Part shown: positions 28,921 through 37,809 of the stretch, piece by piece
Numbering within the stretch: position 1 is the stretch's first letter
Layout: each line of letters starts with the position of its first letter
DNA from: an uncultured Anaerolineae bacterium
GTDB taxonomy: Bacteria > Chloroflexota > Anaerolineae > Anaerolineales > Villigracilaceae
Direction of reading: 5' to 3'
Length of the DNA: 54,912 nucleotides
NCBI GenBank assembly: GCA_903846015.1
Contig: CAIMZS010000534.1
Coordinates: 1 to 54,912, forward strand
Made by a program: the position numbers and the translations under genes
The notes under the pieces: generated by a model
The model's input: only the letters and a program-made list of their open reading frames with translations
The model's database searches: none
What the model was told of the DNA's origin: nothing

Positions 28921-30675
28921 TCATTGTCCTATTAACTTCTGTCGGAACTCATCCTTCGGAATACCCATCAACACCACCAACTTCTCCACCAGGCTGTGAA
29001 AAATCGGCGAAGCCACATACGAGGCCCAATCCGATTTCTGTGGTCGCTCAAGCCAGACATACACCATAAACTTGGGGTCATCCACCGGACCCCAACCGAT
29101 AAATGTGGCATTGGTCAATTTCGGATCATACTGCCCATTCGGGCCCGGTATTTGCGCAGTACCGGTCTTGCCTGCAATCCGATAGCCATCCACATTCGCC
29201 ACCGATTTACCATCCTGCATCGCCGTCGCCATCATATCGCTCACGGTCCGCGCCGTCTGAGCCGATATCGGCGACCCAATCGTATGGATCGCAGTATTAT
29301 TCTGGATCCCATTCGACACCATCCCATACAACACATGCGGGGCAACCATCTTGCCATCATTCGCCAGCGCCGAAGCTGCCGTCATCATCTGGATGGGGCT
29401 TACCGCCACACCCTGACCAAACGAATTTGTCCCCAAATCCACCTTATACCAATCATCATCCCCGGGGATTTTCAAACGTCCCCTGAATTCCGCCGCCAGA
29501 TCAATTCCTGTTGGCTGCCCGATCCCAAACCGCTGCATATACGTATAAAACGTCTTTTCACCCATCAAATCAGCCAGCCGCGCCATGCAAACATTCAGCG
29601 AATGTTCAAGACACCCGATCATGTCCTGCGGCCCCCAGGCCCCATTATCCCAGTTATAAACGTACGCCCCGCCAATTTCATAAAATCCCGTATCCAGATA
29701 AGTAGTCTGCGGAGTCACCAAACCGCTGTCAATCGCAGCCGCCATTGTCAAAATCTTAAAAACCGACCCTGGTTCATACTGGGTCGATACTGCCCGGTTA
29801 AACTCCCCAGCGCTCTTATAAATACTGCCTGCATTCAAAAAATCATTCAAATCCATCTGCGGAGTCGAAGCCATCGCCAGGATTTCACCCGTCTGCGGGT
29901 TCATCACTACGATCGTCCCAGCTGCAGACCCGGTATCTGTCAAACCTTTATTTAATTCACCTTCAACCATCGACTGAATCTCCCGGTCGATGGTTAGTAT
30001 CAGATCGACACCTACCGGCGTCTTCGGCATTTCATCCGCCCGGTTCGGATCCAGTGGCACCCATACCGTAATCGGTTCCCCAGCCAGCAAATCGTTATAC
30101 TTCTCTTCCACACCGTTATAACCATGATTATTCAACGTCACATACCCCAGCACATTCGAAGCCAGCGAGTTCTCCGGGTACGACCGCATCGTATGAGGAT
30201 TAAACACCAGCCCCGCCAGGCTTGCATCACCCAACTTCGCATACTGATCCGCATAATCCAGCTTTAATTGCTTCAGCCGCTTTACCTGATCAACCGGAAC
30301 AAACTGATTCAATACCTGGTAAACCCTATTCGCCGGAGCATCAGTCGTAAGGGCATTCAAAGTGGTTTGATAATCCATCCCGGCCACATCCTGCAATGCC
30401 TGCGCAATCGACTTCGCATTCCTCATATCCGAAAGCGTCACGCCAACCTCGTAAACAGTCTTATTTCCCGCCAGCAAATGCCCATTCCGGTCATAAATCT
30501 GACCGCGCTGTGGAAACAAAGTCTGAAATTGTCCTTCAAACTCATCACCCCGCATCCGAAACTGCTCAGCCTCCTTACTCGTCTGGATAACAATAATCCG
30601 TAGCACAATCAACACAGACAAGAAAAACAGCAGCCCAGCAAACGTCAGCGCGCGAACTTGATATTGTTTTTTCAC
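28921..30675 (-). CDS. ftsI: Penicillin-binding protein 2 / FtsI-type transpeptidase
   Basis: Class B penicillin-binding protein that cross-links septal peptidoglycan. The 584-aa product has one N-terminal membrane anchor (about 8-27), the pedestal/dimerisation domain (FPQRGQIYDRNGHLLA) and the transpeptidase domain with SxxK in EPGSVFKIL (near 307), SxN in HSLNVCMA and KTG in AGKTGTAQIP. Translation starts at GTG 30675, with AAGGAG about 8 nt upstream. Both PBP2 (MrdA) and FtsI share this layout; the dcw location favours FtsI. Confidence 0.92.
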   Translation of the reverse strand: MKKQYQVRALTFAGLLFFLSVLIVLRIIVIQTSKEAEQFRMRGDEFEGQFQTLFPQRGQIYDRNGHLLAGNKTVYEVGVTLSDMRNAKSIAQALQDVAGMDYQTTLNALTTDAPANRVYQVLNQFVPVDQVKRLKQLKLDYADQYAKLGDASLAGLVFNPHTMRSYPENSLASNVLGYVTLNNHGYNGVEEKYNDLLAGEPITVWVPLDPNRADEMPKTPVGVDLILTIDREIQSMVEGELNKGLTDTGSAAGTIVVMNPQTGEILAMASTPQMDLNDFLNAGSIYKSAGEFNRAVSTQYEPGSVFKILTMAAAIDSGLVTPQTTYLDTGFYEIGGAYVYNWDNGAWGPQDMIGCLEHSLNVCMARLADLMGEKTFYTYMQRFGIGQPTGIDLAAEFRGRLKIPGDDDWYKVDLGTNSFGQGVAVSPIQMMTAASALANDGKMVAPHVLYGMVSNGIQNNTAIHTIGSPISAQTARTVSDMMATAMQDGKSVANVDGYRIAGKTGTAQIPGPNGQYDPKLTNATFIGWGPVDDPKFMVYVWLERPQKSDWASYVASPIFHSLVEKLVVLMGIPKDEFRQKLIGQ

Positions 30676-30731
30676 CGTAAAACTCCTTCTCTTGCACTAA
30701 TCCCAACACACACCGGTCACCACACCACCAC

Positions 30732-30772
30732 TGTCATTGCAAGCGGCGCTCTCCCGTGCGGCAACCTCATCT
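30732..30772 (+). repeat. Dispersed GAGGAGC-type repeat, degenerate copy 2
   Basis: TGTCATTGCAAGCGGCGCTC followed by TCCCGTGCGGCAACCTCATCTG aligns with the repeat at 46452-46493. It lies in the 113-bp gap between the ftsL-like gene and the PBP gene, so it is transcribed within the operon. Confidence 0.5.
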
Positions 30773-30788
30773 GACTCTCACCTCATCA

Positions 30789-31472
30789 TCACTGCGCACC
30801 AGCCAAAGGCAAAGAACCCATCTCCAACTGACGCGCAATCCACATAAACAAAGACTCCGAATACTCCGCCGGCATATCGTCCACAGGCCTACCCAAAGAC
30901 AGATCCTCCGACGCCAAATTAACCGCCTGCTTCGGGAAATAACCCGGCACAACCAGATAAACAATATCCGCTCCCTCAACCAGCGCAAACCCACCCGCCA
31001 CCGCCCGCGCCTCCAAAGCGCTGCTCGAAAGCAGCCCCGCCAACTCCGTCTCCAAATCCGCATTCACCCGCTGATTCGTATCAATATCCAACTGCAGCCG
31101 CTGAATCTCCCGGCCCGTAAAAGCCCTGCGTGACGCAATAGTCAAAGACAACCCCGACACAATCACAATCGAAACCAGCACCGCCAGGAAAGCAGCCACC
31201 AACTGGCGCCCCACCACAATGCCATCCCGCAACGATCTCGACCTCGAGCGGACCTGCCCAACCACACCCACACTCCCATCCGAACTACCCTCACCAATCG
31301 AGCCCGTGCGGCGTGAAGCTGGCCTGACCGCACCCGCCACCCGCCCGAAAACATTCACAAACGCCTTCACCCACCCATTCCAGCCTGCCAATACCACATT
31401 CACCTTCCCATCCATCTTTTGGCTGGGCGCAGGCCGGGAACCAGGCTTCATCAATTTTCCGATAATCGTCAT
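30789..31472 (-). CDS. FtsL-like bitopic division protein
   Basis: The 227-aa protein has a long basic cytoplasmic N-terminus (1-90), one transmembrane helix at about 91-113 (LVAAFLAVLVSIVIVSG) and an extracytoplasmic coiled-coil-like segment (REIQRLQLDIDTNQRVNADLETE) followed by a short domain with VYLVVPGYF. This topology and the place between rsmH and the PBP gene match FtsL/FtsB-type septum formation proteins, whose sequences are poorly conserved. It is longer than typical FtsL at both ends. The role is therefore supported by topology and position, not by clear sequence identity. Confidence 0.7.
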   Translation of the reverse strand: MTIIGKLMKPGSRPAPSQKMDGKVNVVLAGWNGWVKAFVNVFGRVAGAVRPASRRTGSIGEGSSDGSVGVVGQVRSRSRSLRDGIVVGRQLVAAFLAVLVSIVIVSGLSLTIASRRAFTGREIQRLQLDIDTNQRVNADLETELAGLLSSSALEARAVAGGFALVEGADIVYLVVPGYFPKQAVNLASEDLSLGRPVDDMPAEYSESLFMWIARQLEMGSLPLAGAQ

Positions 31473-31492
31473 GGATTCATCCTCAACCTTGC

Positions 31493-32419
31493 TTAAACTA
31501 ACTTCTCTGCCACTCGCAGCTTCGCGCTTCTGGAGCGAGAATTCAATTCCTTCTCTGCCTCATCAGCCTCCACCGGCTTATGCCCATACACTTCCAACAA
31601 ACTCGCCCGATGACTGCACGTACACACCGGCTGCCGCCCCGGACAAATACAATCCACACTCTCCCGCCGGAAATACTCCTTCACCAGCCGATCCTCCAGC
31701 GAATGAAAAGAAATCACCGCCAACCGCCCGCCGGCCTTCAACAAACCCATCGCCACCGGCAGCACCGCCTCCACTGACTCCAACTCACCATTCACCGCAA
31801 TCCGCAAAGCCTGAAACGTACGCGTAGCCGGATGAATACGTTCCCTCCTCCCCACTGCCCGAAGGATCACATCCGCCAACCCCCGCGTACTCTCAAAAGG
31901 CCGGTTATTCACAATCGCACGCGCAATCCTGCGCCCCAACCTGTCCTCGCCATAACGGAAAATAATCTCCGCCAACTCAGACTCATCCGAAAAATTCACC
32001 ACATCAGCAGCCGTCCGCCCCGTCCGGGTTGCAAAGCGCATATCCAAAGGCCCATCCTGCAAAAACGAAAAACCCCGCCCCGCCCCATCCAGCTGCATCG
32101 ACGAAACCCCCAGATCCAGCAAGATGCCATCCACCACATCCCATCCCAGCCGCCCCGCCTCCGCCCGCATACCCGTATACGAACCTTCCACCACATGCGC
32201 CCGCGCGCCAAACCGCGCCAACCGCGCACTCGCTAGCCCCACCGCCTCCCCATCCAGATCCAGCCCCAGCACCTCTCCATCCGGGCCACTCGCCTCCAAC
32301 AACCCGGCCGCATGCCCGCCAGCCCCTACCGTACCATCTATATACCGCCCGCCGCTTATCGGCTGTAATGCGGTTATAATTGTTTTGAGAAGGACAGGCA
32401 GATGTGGCTCGGCACCCAT
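31493..32419 (-). CDS. rsmH: 16S rRNA (cytosine1402-N4)-methyltransferase
   Basis: SAM-dependent methyltransferase (MraW) modifying C1402 of 16S rRNA. The 308-aa protein has the opening HLPVLLKTIITALQP, SAM motif IDGTVGAGGHAAGLLE, ILLDLGVSSMQLD, and the C-terminal AVISFHSLEDRLVKEYFRR. The ATG at 32419 is used: it lies one base after the mraZ stop, while the four-codon upstream extension begins with TTG and would overlap mraZ. Confidence 0.95.
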   Translation of the reverse strand: MGAEPHLPVLLKTIITALQPISGGRYIDGTVGAGGHAAGLLEASGPDGEVLGLDLDGEAVGLASARLARFGARAHVVEGSYTGMRAEAGRLGWDVVDGILLDLGVSSMQLDGAGRGFSFLQDGPLDMRFATRTGRTAADVVNFSDESELAEIIFRYGEDRLGRRIARAIVNNRPFESTRGLADVILRAVGRRERIHPATRTFQALRIAVNGELESVEAVLPVAMGLLKAGGRLAVISFHSLEDRLVKEYFRRESVDCICPGRQPVCTCSHRASLLEVYGHKPVEADEAEKELNSRSRSAKLRVAEKLV

Positions 32420-32420
32420 G

Positions 32421-32888
32421 CTATTTACCAACTAGCCCTGCGCCATTACCGTTAAAAAGGGAAAGGTCCAGCAGTGCAAAACGCTGAGCATTTGCTTCTG
32501 TATCCTGCAGGGCTTGCTTCTGGATCTCCCAATCCACGGGTTTCCATATCTCGAAGTATTCACCCTGGCCAATCAACATAACTTCGGCCTTGAGTTCAAG
32601 AAACTGACGCGAGTTCGGTGGCACAAGGATGCGCCCAGCCTTATCCAATTCAACCTTGTAAGCATTGGACAGCAGCAAACGCCTCAGCAAGCGCGTCATC
32701 GGATCAGTGATACTCATTGCGCTGACTCGATCATACACAGATTTGAAATAACCCGCGGTCATAACCATCAGGTTACGATCAAAACCCTGTGAAATAGTAG
32801 CGCCCTCACCCAACACATCACGGAACGCTGCCGGAATTGTCAGTCGTCCCTTATCATCAAGATTGTGTTGGTACTGGCCTAAGAACAT
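32421..32888 (-). CDS. mraZ: Transcriptional regulator MraZ
   Basis: DNA-binding regulator that represses the dcw cluster from its own promoter in E. coli. From ATG 32888 the product is 155 aa and begins MFLGQYQHNLDDKGRLTIP, the first of the two SpoVT-AbrB-like repeats; the second has YKVELDKAGRILVPP. AAAGGAG lies about 11 nt upstream. The 22-residue extension to 32954 lacks similarity. The C-terminal 20 residues are longer than usual. A matching operator lies directly upstream. Confidence 0.95.
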   Translation of the reverse strand: MFLGQYQHNLDDKGRLTIPAAFRDVLGEGATISQGFDRNLMVMTAGYFKSVYDRVSAMSITDPMTRLLRRLLLSNAYKVELDKAGRILVPPNSRQFLELKAEVMLIGQGEYFEIWKPVDWEIQKQALQDTEANAQRFALLDLSLFNGNGAGLVGK

Positions 32889-32938
32889 ATGTTCTAACTC
32901 TCCTTTAATGCATGGAACGCCGGACAGGCTGCCCGACG

Positions 32939-32964
32939 TTCCACTTCGACCCACTTTCTCCCAC
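32939..32964 (-). promoter_or_regulatory. MraZ operator (three 10-bp-spaced boxes)
   Basis: On the minus strand GTGGGA, GTGGGT and GTGGAA begin at 32964, 32954 and 32944, exactly 10 bp apart. This is the TGGGN direct-repeat pattern recognised by MraZ. The boxes lie just after the predicted transcription start, a location that fits autorepression of the dcw operon. Confidence 0.8.
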
Positions 32965-32974
32965 TTACACTACT

Positions 32975-33003
32975 ATTTTACACCTCAAATAGTGGGATTT
33001 CAA
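32975..33003 (-). promoter_or_regulatory. Promoter of the dcw operon
   Basis: On the minus strand TTGAAA (33003-32998) and TAAAAT (32980-32975) are 17 bp apart. Transcription would begin near 32968, immediately before the MraZ boxes. Confidence 0.7.
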
Positions 33004-33140
33004 GTAGGAACTTTTTCCTATTTCTGGTCAGTAATCGAAGCCCTATTTCAGCCTGTTTTCATACAGAATTTTGCGTTTTTTATCGAAATTTCGCCTTTTT
33101 TTCACACTTTTCTTGTACAGTCCCAAAATTGCGCCTATTT

Positions 33141-33169
33141 TTGAAAGGTATTTGTAAAGTCCATATTTA
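33141..33169 (+). promoter_or_regulatory. Promoter of the methyltransferase gene
   Basis: TTGAAA at 33141-33146 and TATTTA at 33164-33169 are 17 bp apart. The predicted start of transcription (about 33176) falls on or just before the first possible start codon, so the mRNA may be leaderless. Confidence 0.5.
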
Positions 33170-33175
33170 CAGAAA

Positions 33176-34081
33176 GTGAATCAAATGCATTTGACCCTGC
33201 TCGAATCACCTGATTGGAAGGATTATGAACTCATTGATAGCGGCGATGGGCTCAAACTCGAACGCTTCGGACCTTACCGCTTCGTCCGCCCGGAGGCCCA
33301 GGCTATTTGGAAACGCGCCCTGCCCGAGCCCACCTGGCGCGCGGTCGATGCCGTCTTCCAGCCCACCGGCGAAGAAAGCGGTGGACATTGGGCCTTTACC
33401 AACCCTTCCGCCACCCAAAAACCCCTCCAGGAAAAATGGGCCATGGCCTATGCCCCCATTAAATTCTGGGCCATGACCACCCCAGGCCGCCACCTCGGCG
33501 TTTTCCCTGAACTCGCCGCCCATTGGGATTGGTATGCCGGCCTCATCTCGCAGGCCAATCGTCCCATCAAGGTGCTCAACCTGTTTGGCTATACCGGCCT
33601 GGCCTCCCTTATCGCCGCCCATGCCGGCGCCACCGTTACCCATCTCGATGCCTCCAAAAAATCGGTCGCCTGGGCACATGAAAACCAGCTGCTCTCTGGC
33701 CTTCAAAACAAACCCATCCGTTGGATCGTCGATGACGCCCTCAAATTCGTCGAGCGCGAAGCCCGACGCGGCGCGTTTTACGATGGCATCATCCTCGACC
33801 CACCCAAATTCGGCCGCGGCCCCAAAGGTGAAATTTGGGAAGTCTACCCCTCGCTCCCCAACCTCCTGACCGCCTGTCGCTCCATCCTTTCCCCCTCGCC
33901 CCTCTTCCTGGCCCTCACCATGTACGCCGTCCGCGCCTCCGGAGTCCACCTCCATCAAACCATCACCGAAATGATGCAGCCCTACCACGGCCAAACCGAT
34001 GCCGGAGAACTCGTCATGCGTGAAAAAAGCGCCGGTCGCCTCCTTTCCCATGCCGTTTACGCTCGCTGGCAGCCAGCCTGA
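33176..34081 (+). CDS. Class I SAM-dependent methyltransferase, RlmI-like
   Basis: The 301-aa protein has an N-terminal part with several beta strands and a C-terminal Rossmann methyltransferase fold. Visible motifs are SAM motif I VLNLFGYTGLASLIAA near 138, the acidic DDALKFV, and catalytic-region ILDPPKFGRGPKGE near 205, the pattern found in the 23S rRNA cytosine methyltransferase RlmI and its relatives. The PUA domain of true RlmI is not obvious, so the substrate is uncertain. Two starts are possible, GTG 33176 (leaderless) or ATG 33185. Confidence 0.8.
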   Translation: MNQMHLTLLESPDWKDYELIDSGDGLKLERFGPYRFVRPEAQAIWKRALPEPTWRAVDAVFQPTGEESGGHWAFTNPSATQKPLQEKWAMAYAPIKFWAMTTPGRHLGVFPELAAHWDWYAGLISQANRPIKVLNLFGYTGLASLIAAHAGATVTHLDASKKSVAWAHENQLLSGLQNKPIRWIVDDALKFVEREARRGAFYDGIILDPPKFGRGPKGEIWEVYPSLPNLLTACRSILSPSPLFLALTMYAVRASGVHLHQTITEMMQPYHGQTDAGELVMREKSAGRLLSHAVYARWQPA

Positions 34082-34144
34082 CCGCTTATAAAGCCGTCAC
34101 CCGCCCCCATCCCCCCCCAACCGCCATCCGAAGGCCAATTCCTC

Positions 34145-35182
34145 ATGTCATTGCACACCGAGATATTCGAACAGCCCGACCGCCTGCGCCACCTGCTCCA
34201 AGCTCAACGCCAAACCGCCCTCACCATCGCCGCCGCCATCCGCAGCCGCCATGTCAAATACGTCTTTCTCGCCGCCCGCGGCACATCCGACAATGCCGGA
34301 CGCTATGCCAATTATCTCTGGGGCGCCCATAACCGCTTACCCCTCGCCCTTGCCACCCCCTCCCTCTTCACTTATTACCAGCAGCCCCCCAACCTGGAGG
34401 ATGCGCTGGTTGTCGCCATCTCCCAATCCGGCCAATCCCCGGATGTCGTCACCGTCGTCTCCGAGGCCGCCCGCCAGGGCAGCCTGACCCTGGCCCTCAC
34501 CAATGCCCCGGATTCCCCGCTTGCCCTTGCCGCCGATCTCGTCTTCGACATCCAGGCCGGCCCGGAAAAAGCTGTCGCCGCCACCAAAACCTTCACCGCC
34601 GAGCTGCTTGGCCTCGCCATGCTCTCCGCTGCCCTTGCCGCCGATGACCAGGCCTGGCGCGACCTTGAAAATGTCCCCGCCTGGATCGAACAAGTCTTGC
34701 AGCAGGATCAGGCCATCGCCCGCTCAGCCGAACGTTTCCGCTACATGAACCACTGCGTCATCCTCGGTCGTGGTTACAACTACGCCACTGCTTTTGAATG
34801 GGCTCTCAAACTGAAAGAACTCACCTACGTGGTGGCTGAACCATACTCATCCGCCGATTTCCAACACGGCCCTATCGCCATGGTCGCCGGGGGTTTCCCC
34901 GTCATGGCCGTCACCCCCTCCGGCATGGTCTTTGACAGCATGTTGGAAATGCTCACCCGCCTGCGCCACCAGCACGCCGCCGAACTCGTCGTCATCTCTG
35001 ACGACCCTCGCGCCCTTGCCCTGGCGCAATCGCCCATCCCCCTGCCGGCCGGAATCCCCGAATGGCTCACCCCCCTGATTGCCATCGTCCCCGCCCAGCT
35101 CTTCGCCTGTCACCTTACCCTGCTTAAAGGTTTAGACCCAGAAAAACCCCGCACCATCACAAAAATTACCGAAACCCATTAA
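34145..35182 (+). CDS. SIS-domain sugar-phosphate isomerase/deaminase-like protein
   Basis: The 345-aa protein consists of two SIS domains (about 27-165 and 195-330) like the isomerase half of GlmS, without the glutaminase half. Signature stretches are FLAARGTSDNAGRYANYL, VVAISQSGQSPDVV and AATKTFTAELLGLA; the second domain has LGRGYNYATAFEWALKLKE and ADFQHGP. Such proteins deaminate or isomerise amino-sugar phosphates. It starts 63 bp after the methyltransferase and may be cotranscribed with it. The substrate cannot be told from the sequence. Confidence 0.85.
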   Translation: MSLHTEIFEQPDRLRHLLQAQRQTALTIAAAIRSRHVKYVFLAARGTSDNAGRYANYLWGAHNRLPLALATPSLFTYYQQPPNLEDALVVAISQSGQSPDVVTVVSEAARQGSLTLALTNAPDSPLALAADLVFDIQAGPEKAVAATKTFTAELLGLAMLSAALAADDQAWRDLENVPAWIEQVLQQDQAIARSAERFRYMNHCVILGRGYNYATAFEWALKLKELTYVVAEPYSSADFQHGPIAMVAGGFPVMAVTPSGMVFDSMLEMLTRLRHQHAAELVVISDDPRALALAQSPIPLPAGIPEWLTPLIAIVPAQLFACHLTLLKGLDPEKPRTITKITETH

Positions 35183-35288
35183 CCCATCCTCTTGATTGAT
35201 TGCCCCAAAAAAGCCACTTCATTTATATTAACCAGTCAGGCCATCCACTTTTTTAACCACCCACCCCTGACGCACACACTCGCCCACA

Positions 35289-36941
35289 TTGCTTTTATCG
35301 CCATCTCGTTATAGAATACAAAAAGGATCTTCATTCAGTTTCGAGAAACACACCACAACACACGGCGGTAAATCGCCGTGCTATCTTCAAACCACGGACC
35401 GTTTTTTTTTGACAAATCAACGTTCATCCATCTTTTCCAAAAAACACATCCTCTACCCCAGCCTGCGCACCAAGGTCGCGTTGGTCTTCATCATCCCTGT
35501 ACTCATCCTCGCTGGCACCCTCTCTTACGACCACTACACCCGCGACCGGGATACGCTTCAAGGACAGGTCCAGCAAAGCACAGTCCAGCTCGGCAAAGTC
35601 GTGCTGGGAGGGTTGAGACAAATGATGCTTGTCAACGACCGCCGCACCATCGCCGCCATCCTCTCCGACATTGGCAGCCAGGATGGTATCACCCGTGTCT
35701 GGATCATCGACCTGAACAACGTCATCAAACAGAGCAGCACCGCCCAAAATACCGGTCTGGCCCGCGACCCCCTCGGCAGAATCAGCTTCGATACCCCTGG
35801 CTGTATTGAATGTCACAAATTCCCCCCTGGCACCCGGCCCCTCGTCACCGCCACCGACCAGGCCCCCGACAACCTGCGCATTGCCGCCCCCATCAACAAC
35901 CTGCCCGAATGTCAAACCTGTCACCCAGCCACAGACCGCCACCTTGGCGTACTCCTGATCGATGCCTCCATCGCCGGATTGCAGACCCGCCTGCAGGATG
36001 ACATTAACCGCAGCGCCCTCCTTTCGATCGCCATCGTCACTTTCGGCCTGCTCAGCGCCCTGGCCCTGGTCAACTGGCTCTTCATCCGTCGCGTCACCAC
36101 CATCCACCGCGCCCTCTCCGCCTTTGAAGATGGTGATTTTTCAGCCCGCATCACAAAGACCTGGAACACCCAGGACGAGCTTACCCAGCTCGCAGACTCA
36201 TTCAACGGCATGGCCGATGCCATTGTTGACCACGAGACCAAACTTCACCAGCTTACCACCGTTCGCCAACAAGCCATCATCGAAGAACGCGAGCGCATCG
36301 CTCGTGAGCTGCATGATGGCGTCGCCCAGTTTATCGGCTACGTCAACATCAAGATAAGCGCCGCCCGCCTGCTCCTTCAAAAGGGCCAACCCACCAAAGC
36401 CGACGAAAACCTTGCTCAGATCGAAAAAGAAGTCCAGAACCAGGCCCTCGACGTGCGCGCCTCCATCCTTGGGCTCAGGATCGCCAGCCAGAGCGGCGCC
36501 GGGCTGGCCGTCAACCTGCGTGACTACGTCGAACAATGCAACCGCATGAGCGATTTTGTCATCGACCTGGAAATCCACCCCCAGCTTGCCACCCTTCTCC
36601 TCGCCGCAGAGACCGAACTGCAACTCATGCGCATTGTCCAGGAAGCCCTCAGCAACGTACGCAAGCATGCCTCAGCCATTCGTGCCCAGGTGCGCCTCAC
36701 ACTTGTTCCCCAGGCACCTGAACTCCCTGTAAATATCTCAAATGCTGATCAAATCATGATCAGCATTCACGACAATGGCGTTGGCTTCAACCCCTGGAAC
36801 TGGCCCGGAGATCAGCAAGCCCATTTTGGCTTGCAAACCATGCGCGAACGTGCCGAAATGATCGGCGCTCAGCTCTCCATAGTGTCCGAACCGGGCCGTG
36901 GCACTACCGTTACAGTTCGGCTGAGTTATCAGAACCACTGA
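35289..36941 (+). CDS. Haem-binding NarX-type sensor histidine kinase
   Basis: Membrane histidine kinase of up to 550 aa. A first transmembrane helix (about 62-80) and a second (about 240-262) enclose an extracytoplasmic sensor domain with two c-type haem attachment sites, CIECH (172-176) and CQTCH (208-212). A HAMP domain follows, then a HisKA_3 dimerisation helix with phosphoacceptor His342 in ARELHDGVAQ, and a HATPase domain (EALSNVRKHA, HDNGVGF, GRGTTVTV). It likely senses redox state or a haem ligand such as NO or oxygen and phosphorylates the adjacent NarL-type regulator. The start is unclear: TTG 35289 gives an odd N-terminus that includes a palindromic repeat; a TTG near 35408 is an alternative. 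Confidence 0.88.
   Translation: MLLSPSRYRIQKGSSFSFEKHTTTHGGKSPCYLQTTDRFFLTNQRSSIFSKKHILYPSLRTKVALVFIIPVLILAGTLSYDHYTRDRDTLQGQVQQSTVQLGKVVLGGLRQMMLVNDRRTIAAILSDIGSQDGITRVWIIDLNNVIKQSSTAQNTGLARDPLGRISFDTPGCIECHKFPPGTRPLVTATDQAPDNLRIAAPINNLPECQTCHPATDRHLGVLLIDASIAGLQTRLQDDINRSALLSIAIVTFGLLSALALVNWLFIRRVTTIHRALSAFEDGDFSARITKTWNTQDELTQLADSFNGMADAIVDHETKLHQLTTVRQQAIIEERERIARELHDGVAQFIGYVNIKISAARLLLQKGQPTKADENLAQIEKEVQNQALDVRASILGLRIASQSGAGLAVNLRDYVEQCNRMSDFVIDLEIHPQLATLLLAAETELQLMRIVQEALSNVRKHASAIRAQVRLTLVPQAPELPVNISNADQIMISIHDNGVGFNPWNWPGDQQAHFGLQTMRERAEMIGAQLSIVSEPGRGTTVTVRLSYQNH
35361..35385 (+). repeat. Palindromic repeat, hairpin type
   Basis: CACGGCG and CGCCGTG flank GTAAAT and are followed by CTATC. 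It is one of the short repeats scattered over the right third of the window. It lies in the doubtful N-terminal part of the sensor kinase frame. Confidence 0.55.
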
Positions 36942-36957
36942 TGTTTAATAACACAGG

Positions 36958-37067
36958 CATGGTACCCGGTTCTGCGCTAGTGCCCGTTCTAGCAGGGCCG
37001 GTTCAGACTAGCGACAGTGCCAGTTAATTTAATGTTCATCCTGCAATAGTGCCGGTTCTAGCACGGC
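36958..37067 (+). repeat. Cluster of CCGGTTCTAGCAC-type repeats
   Basis: At least four related units fill the gap between kinase and regulator: ACCCGGTTCTGCGC, AGTGCCCGTTCTAGCAGG, GCCGGTTCAGACTAGC and ATAGTGCCGGTTCTAGCAC. The last ends 11 bp before the regulator start and may contribute to its leader. Confidence 0.65.
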
Positions 37068-37077
37068 TGGAGGCCTC

Positions 37078-37719
37078 ATGCGTGTCCTGGTTGTTGATGA
37101 TCACTCTCTTTTTCGAGACGGAATTGTAAGCTTGCTGGAGGCTGCCGGGTTTACCGTGGTAGGCCAGGCTGGCGATGGCAAAACTGCGGTTGAACGCGCC
37201 CTCAGCCTGCGCCCAGAGCTTGTTCTGCTTGATATTCACATGCCGGAGATGAACGGATTGGAAGCCTTGAAATTTATCAAGGCCAGTCTGCCGAATACAA
37301 AAGTTGTCATGTTAACCGTTTCGGAAGATGAAACCTACCTGGTCGATGCGATTACATCGGGCGCCGATGGCTACCTGCTCAAACACCTCAGCGGCCCGGA
37401 ATTTATCGCCATGCTCGAAGGTCTCGAGCGTGGCGAAGCTGCCATCACCCGTAAAACCGCCTCATTCCTGATGAAGCGCATGTCACAGCCTGGACCCAGT
37501 CAGGCAGAACCGCCCTCCAATATGCTTTCAGATCGAGAAAAAGACATCCTGCAACTGGTTGCCATCGGGCTATCCAACAGAGCCATTTCCGACCAACTCT
37601 CACTCAGCGAGAGCACCATTAAATATCATCTAAGAAATATCCTCCAAAAATTTAACGTCCAGAACCGCACCGAAGCCGTCATGTATGCTTTGCGAAACAA
37701 AATTATCGAAAAAAACTGA
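37078..37719 (+). CDS. NarL/FixJ-family response regulator
   Basis: A 213-aa regulator with an N-terminal receiver (VLVVDDHSLF, phosphoacceptor Asp52 in LLDIHMPE, TV and LKH positions for the Thr and Lys) and a C-terminal LuxR-type helix-turn-helix at about 148-208 (SDREKDILQLVAIGLSNRAIS, STIKYHLRNILQKF). It lies directly after the haem-binding kinase and is its probable partner. The output is presumably control of the cytochrome genes downstream. The ATG is preceded by GGAGG. Confidence 0.95.
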   Translation: MRVLVVDDHSLFRDGIVSLLEAAGFTVVGQAGDGKTAVERALSLRPELVLLDIHMPEMNGLEALKFIKASLPNTKVVMLTVSEDETYLVDAITSGADGYLLKHLSGPEFIAMLEGLERGEAAITRKTASFLMKRMSQPGPSQAEPPSNMLSDREKDILQLVAIGLSNRAISDQLSLSESTIKYHLRNILQKFNVQNRTEAVMYALRNKIIEKN

Positions 37720-37742
37720 CCTATCCAACAAAATCAGCACTT

Positions 37743-37784
37743 CACAGCTTCCACTATCCTTTCGGATAGTGGAAGCTGTGTTTA
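37743..37784 (+). terminator. Terminator after the response regulator
   Basis: A perfect 17-bp stem (37743-37759 with 37764-37780, loop TTTC) is followed by TTTAT. It separates the regulator from the downstream genes. Confidence 0.8.
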
Positions 37785-37809
37785 TACTACCCAATAGGAT
37801 AGTAACGGT

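Noticed and set aside
32863-33144. 93-codon plus-strand frame across the mraZ promoter
   Set aside because: Phe-rich low-complexity translation of an A/T-rich regulatory region, conflicting with mraZ start and operator.
37743-37784. Hairpin as an attachment or mobile-element end
   Set aside because: Position directly after a stop codon, perfect stem and T-rich tail fit an ordinary terminator.
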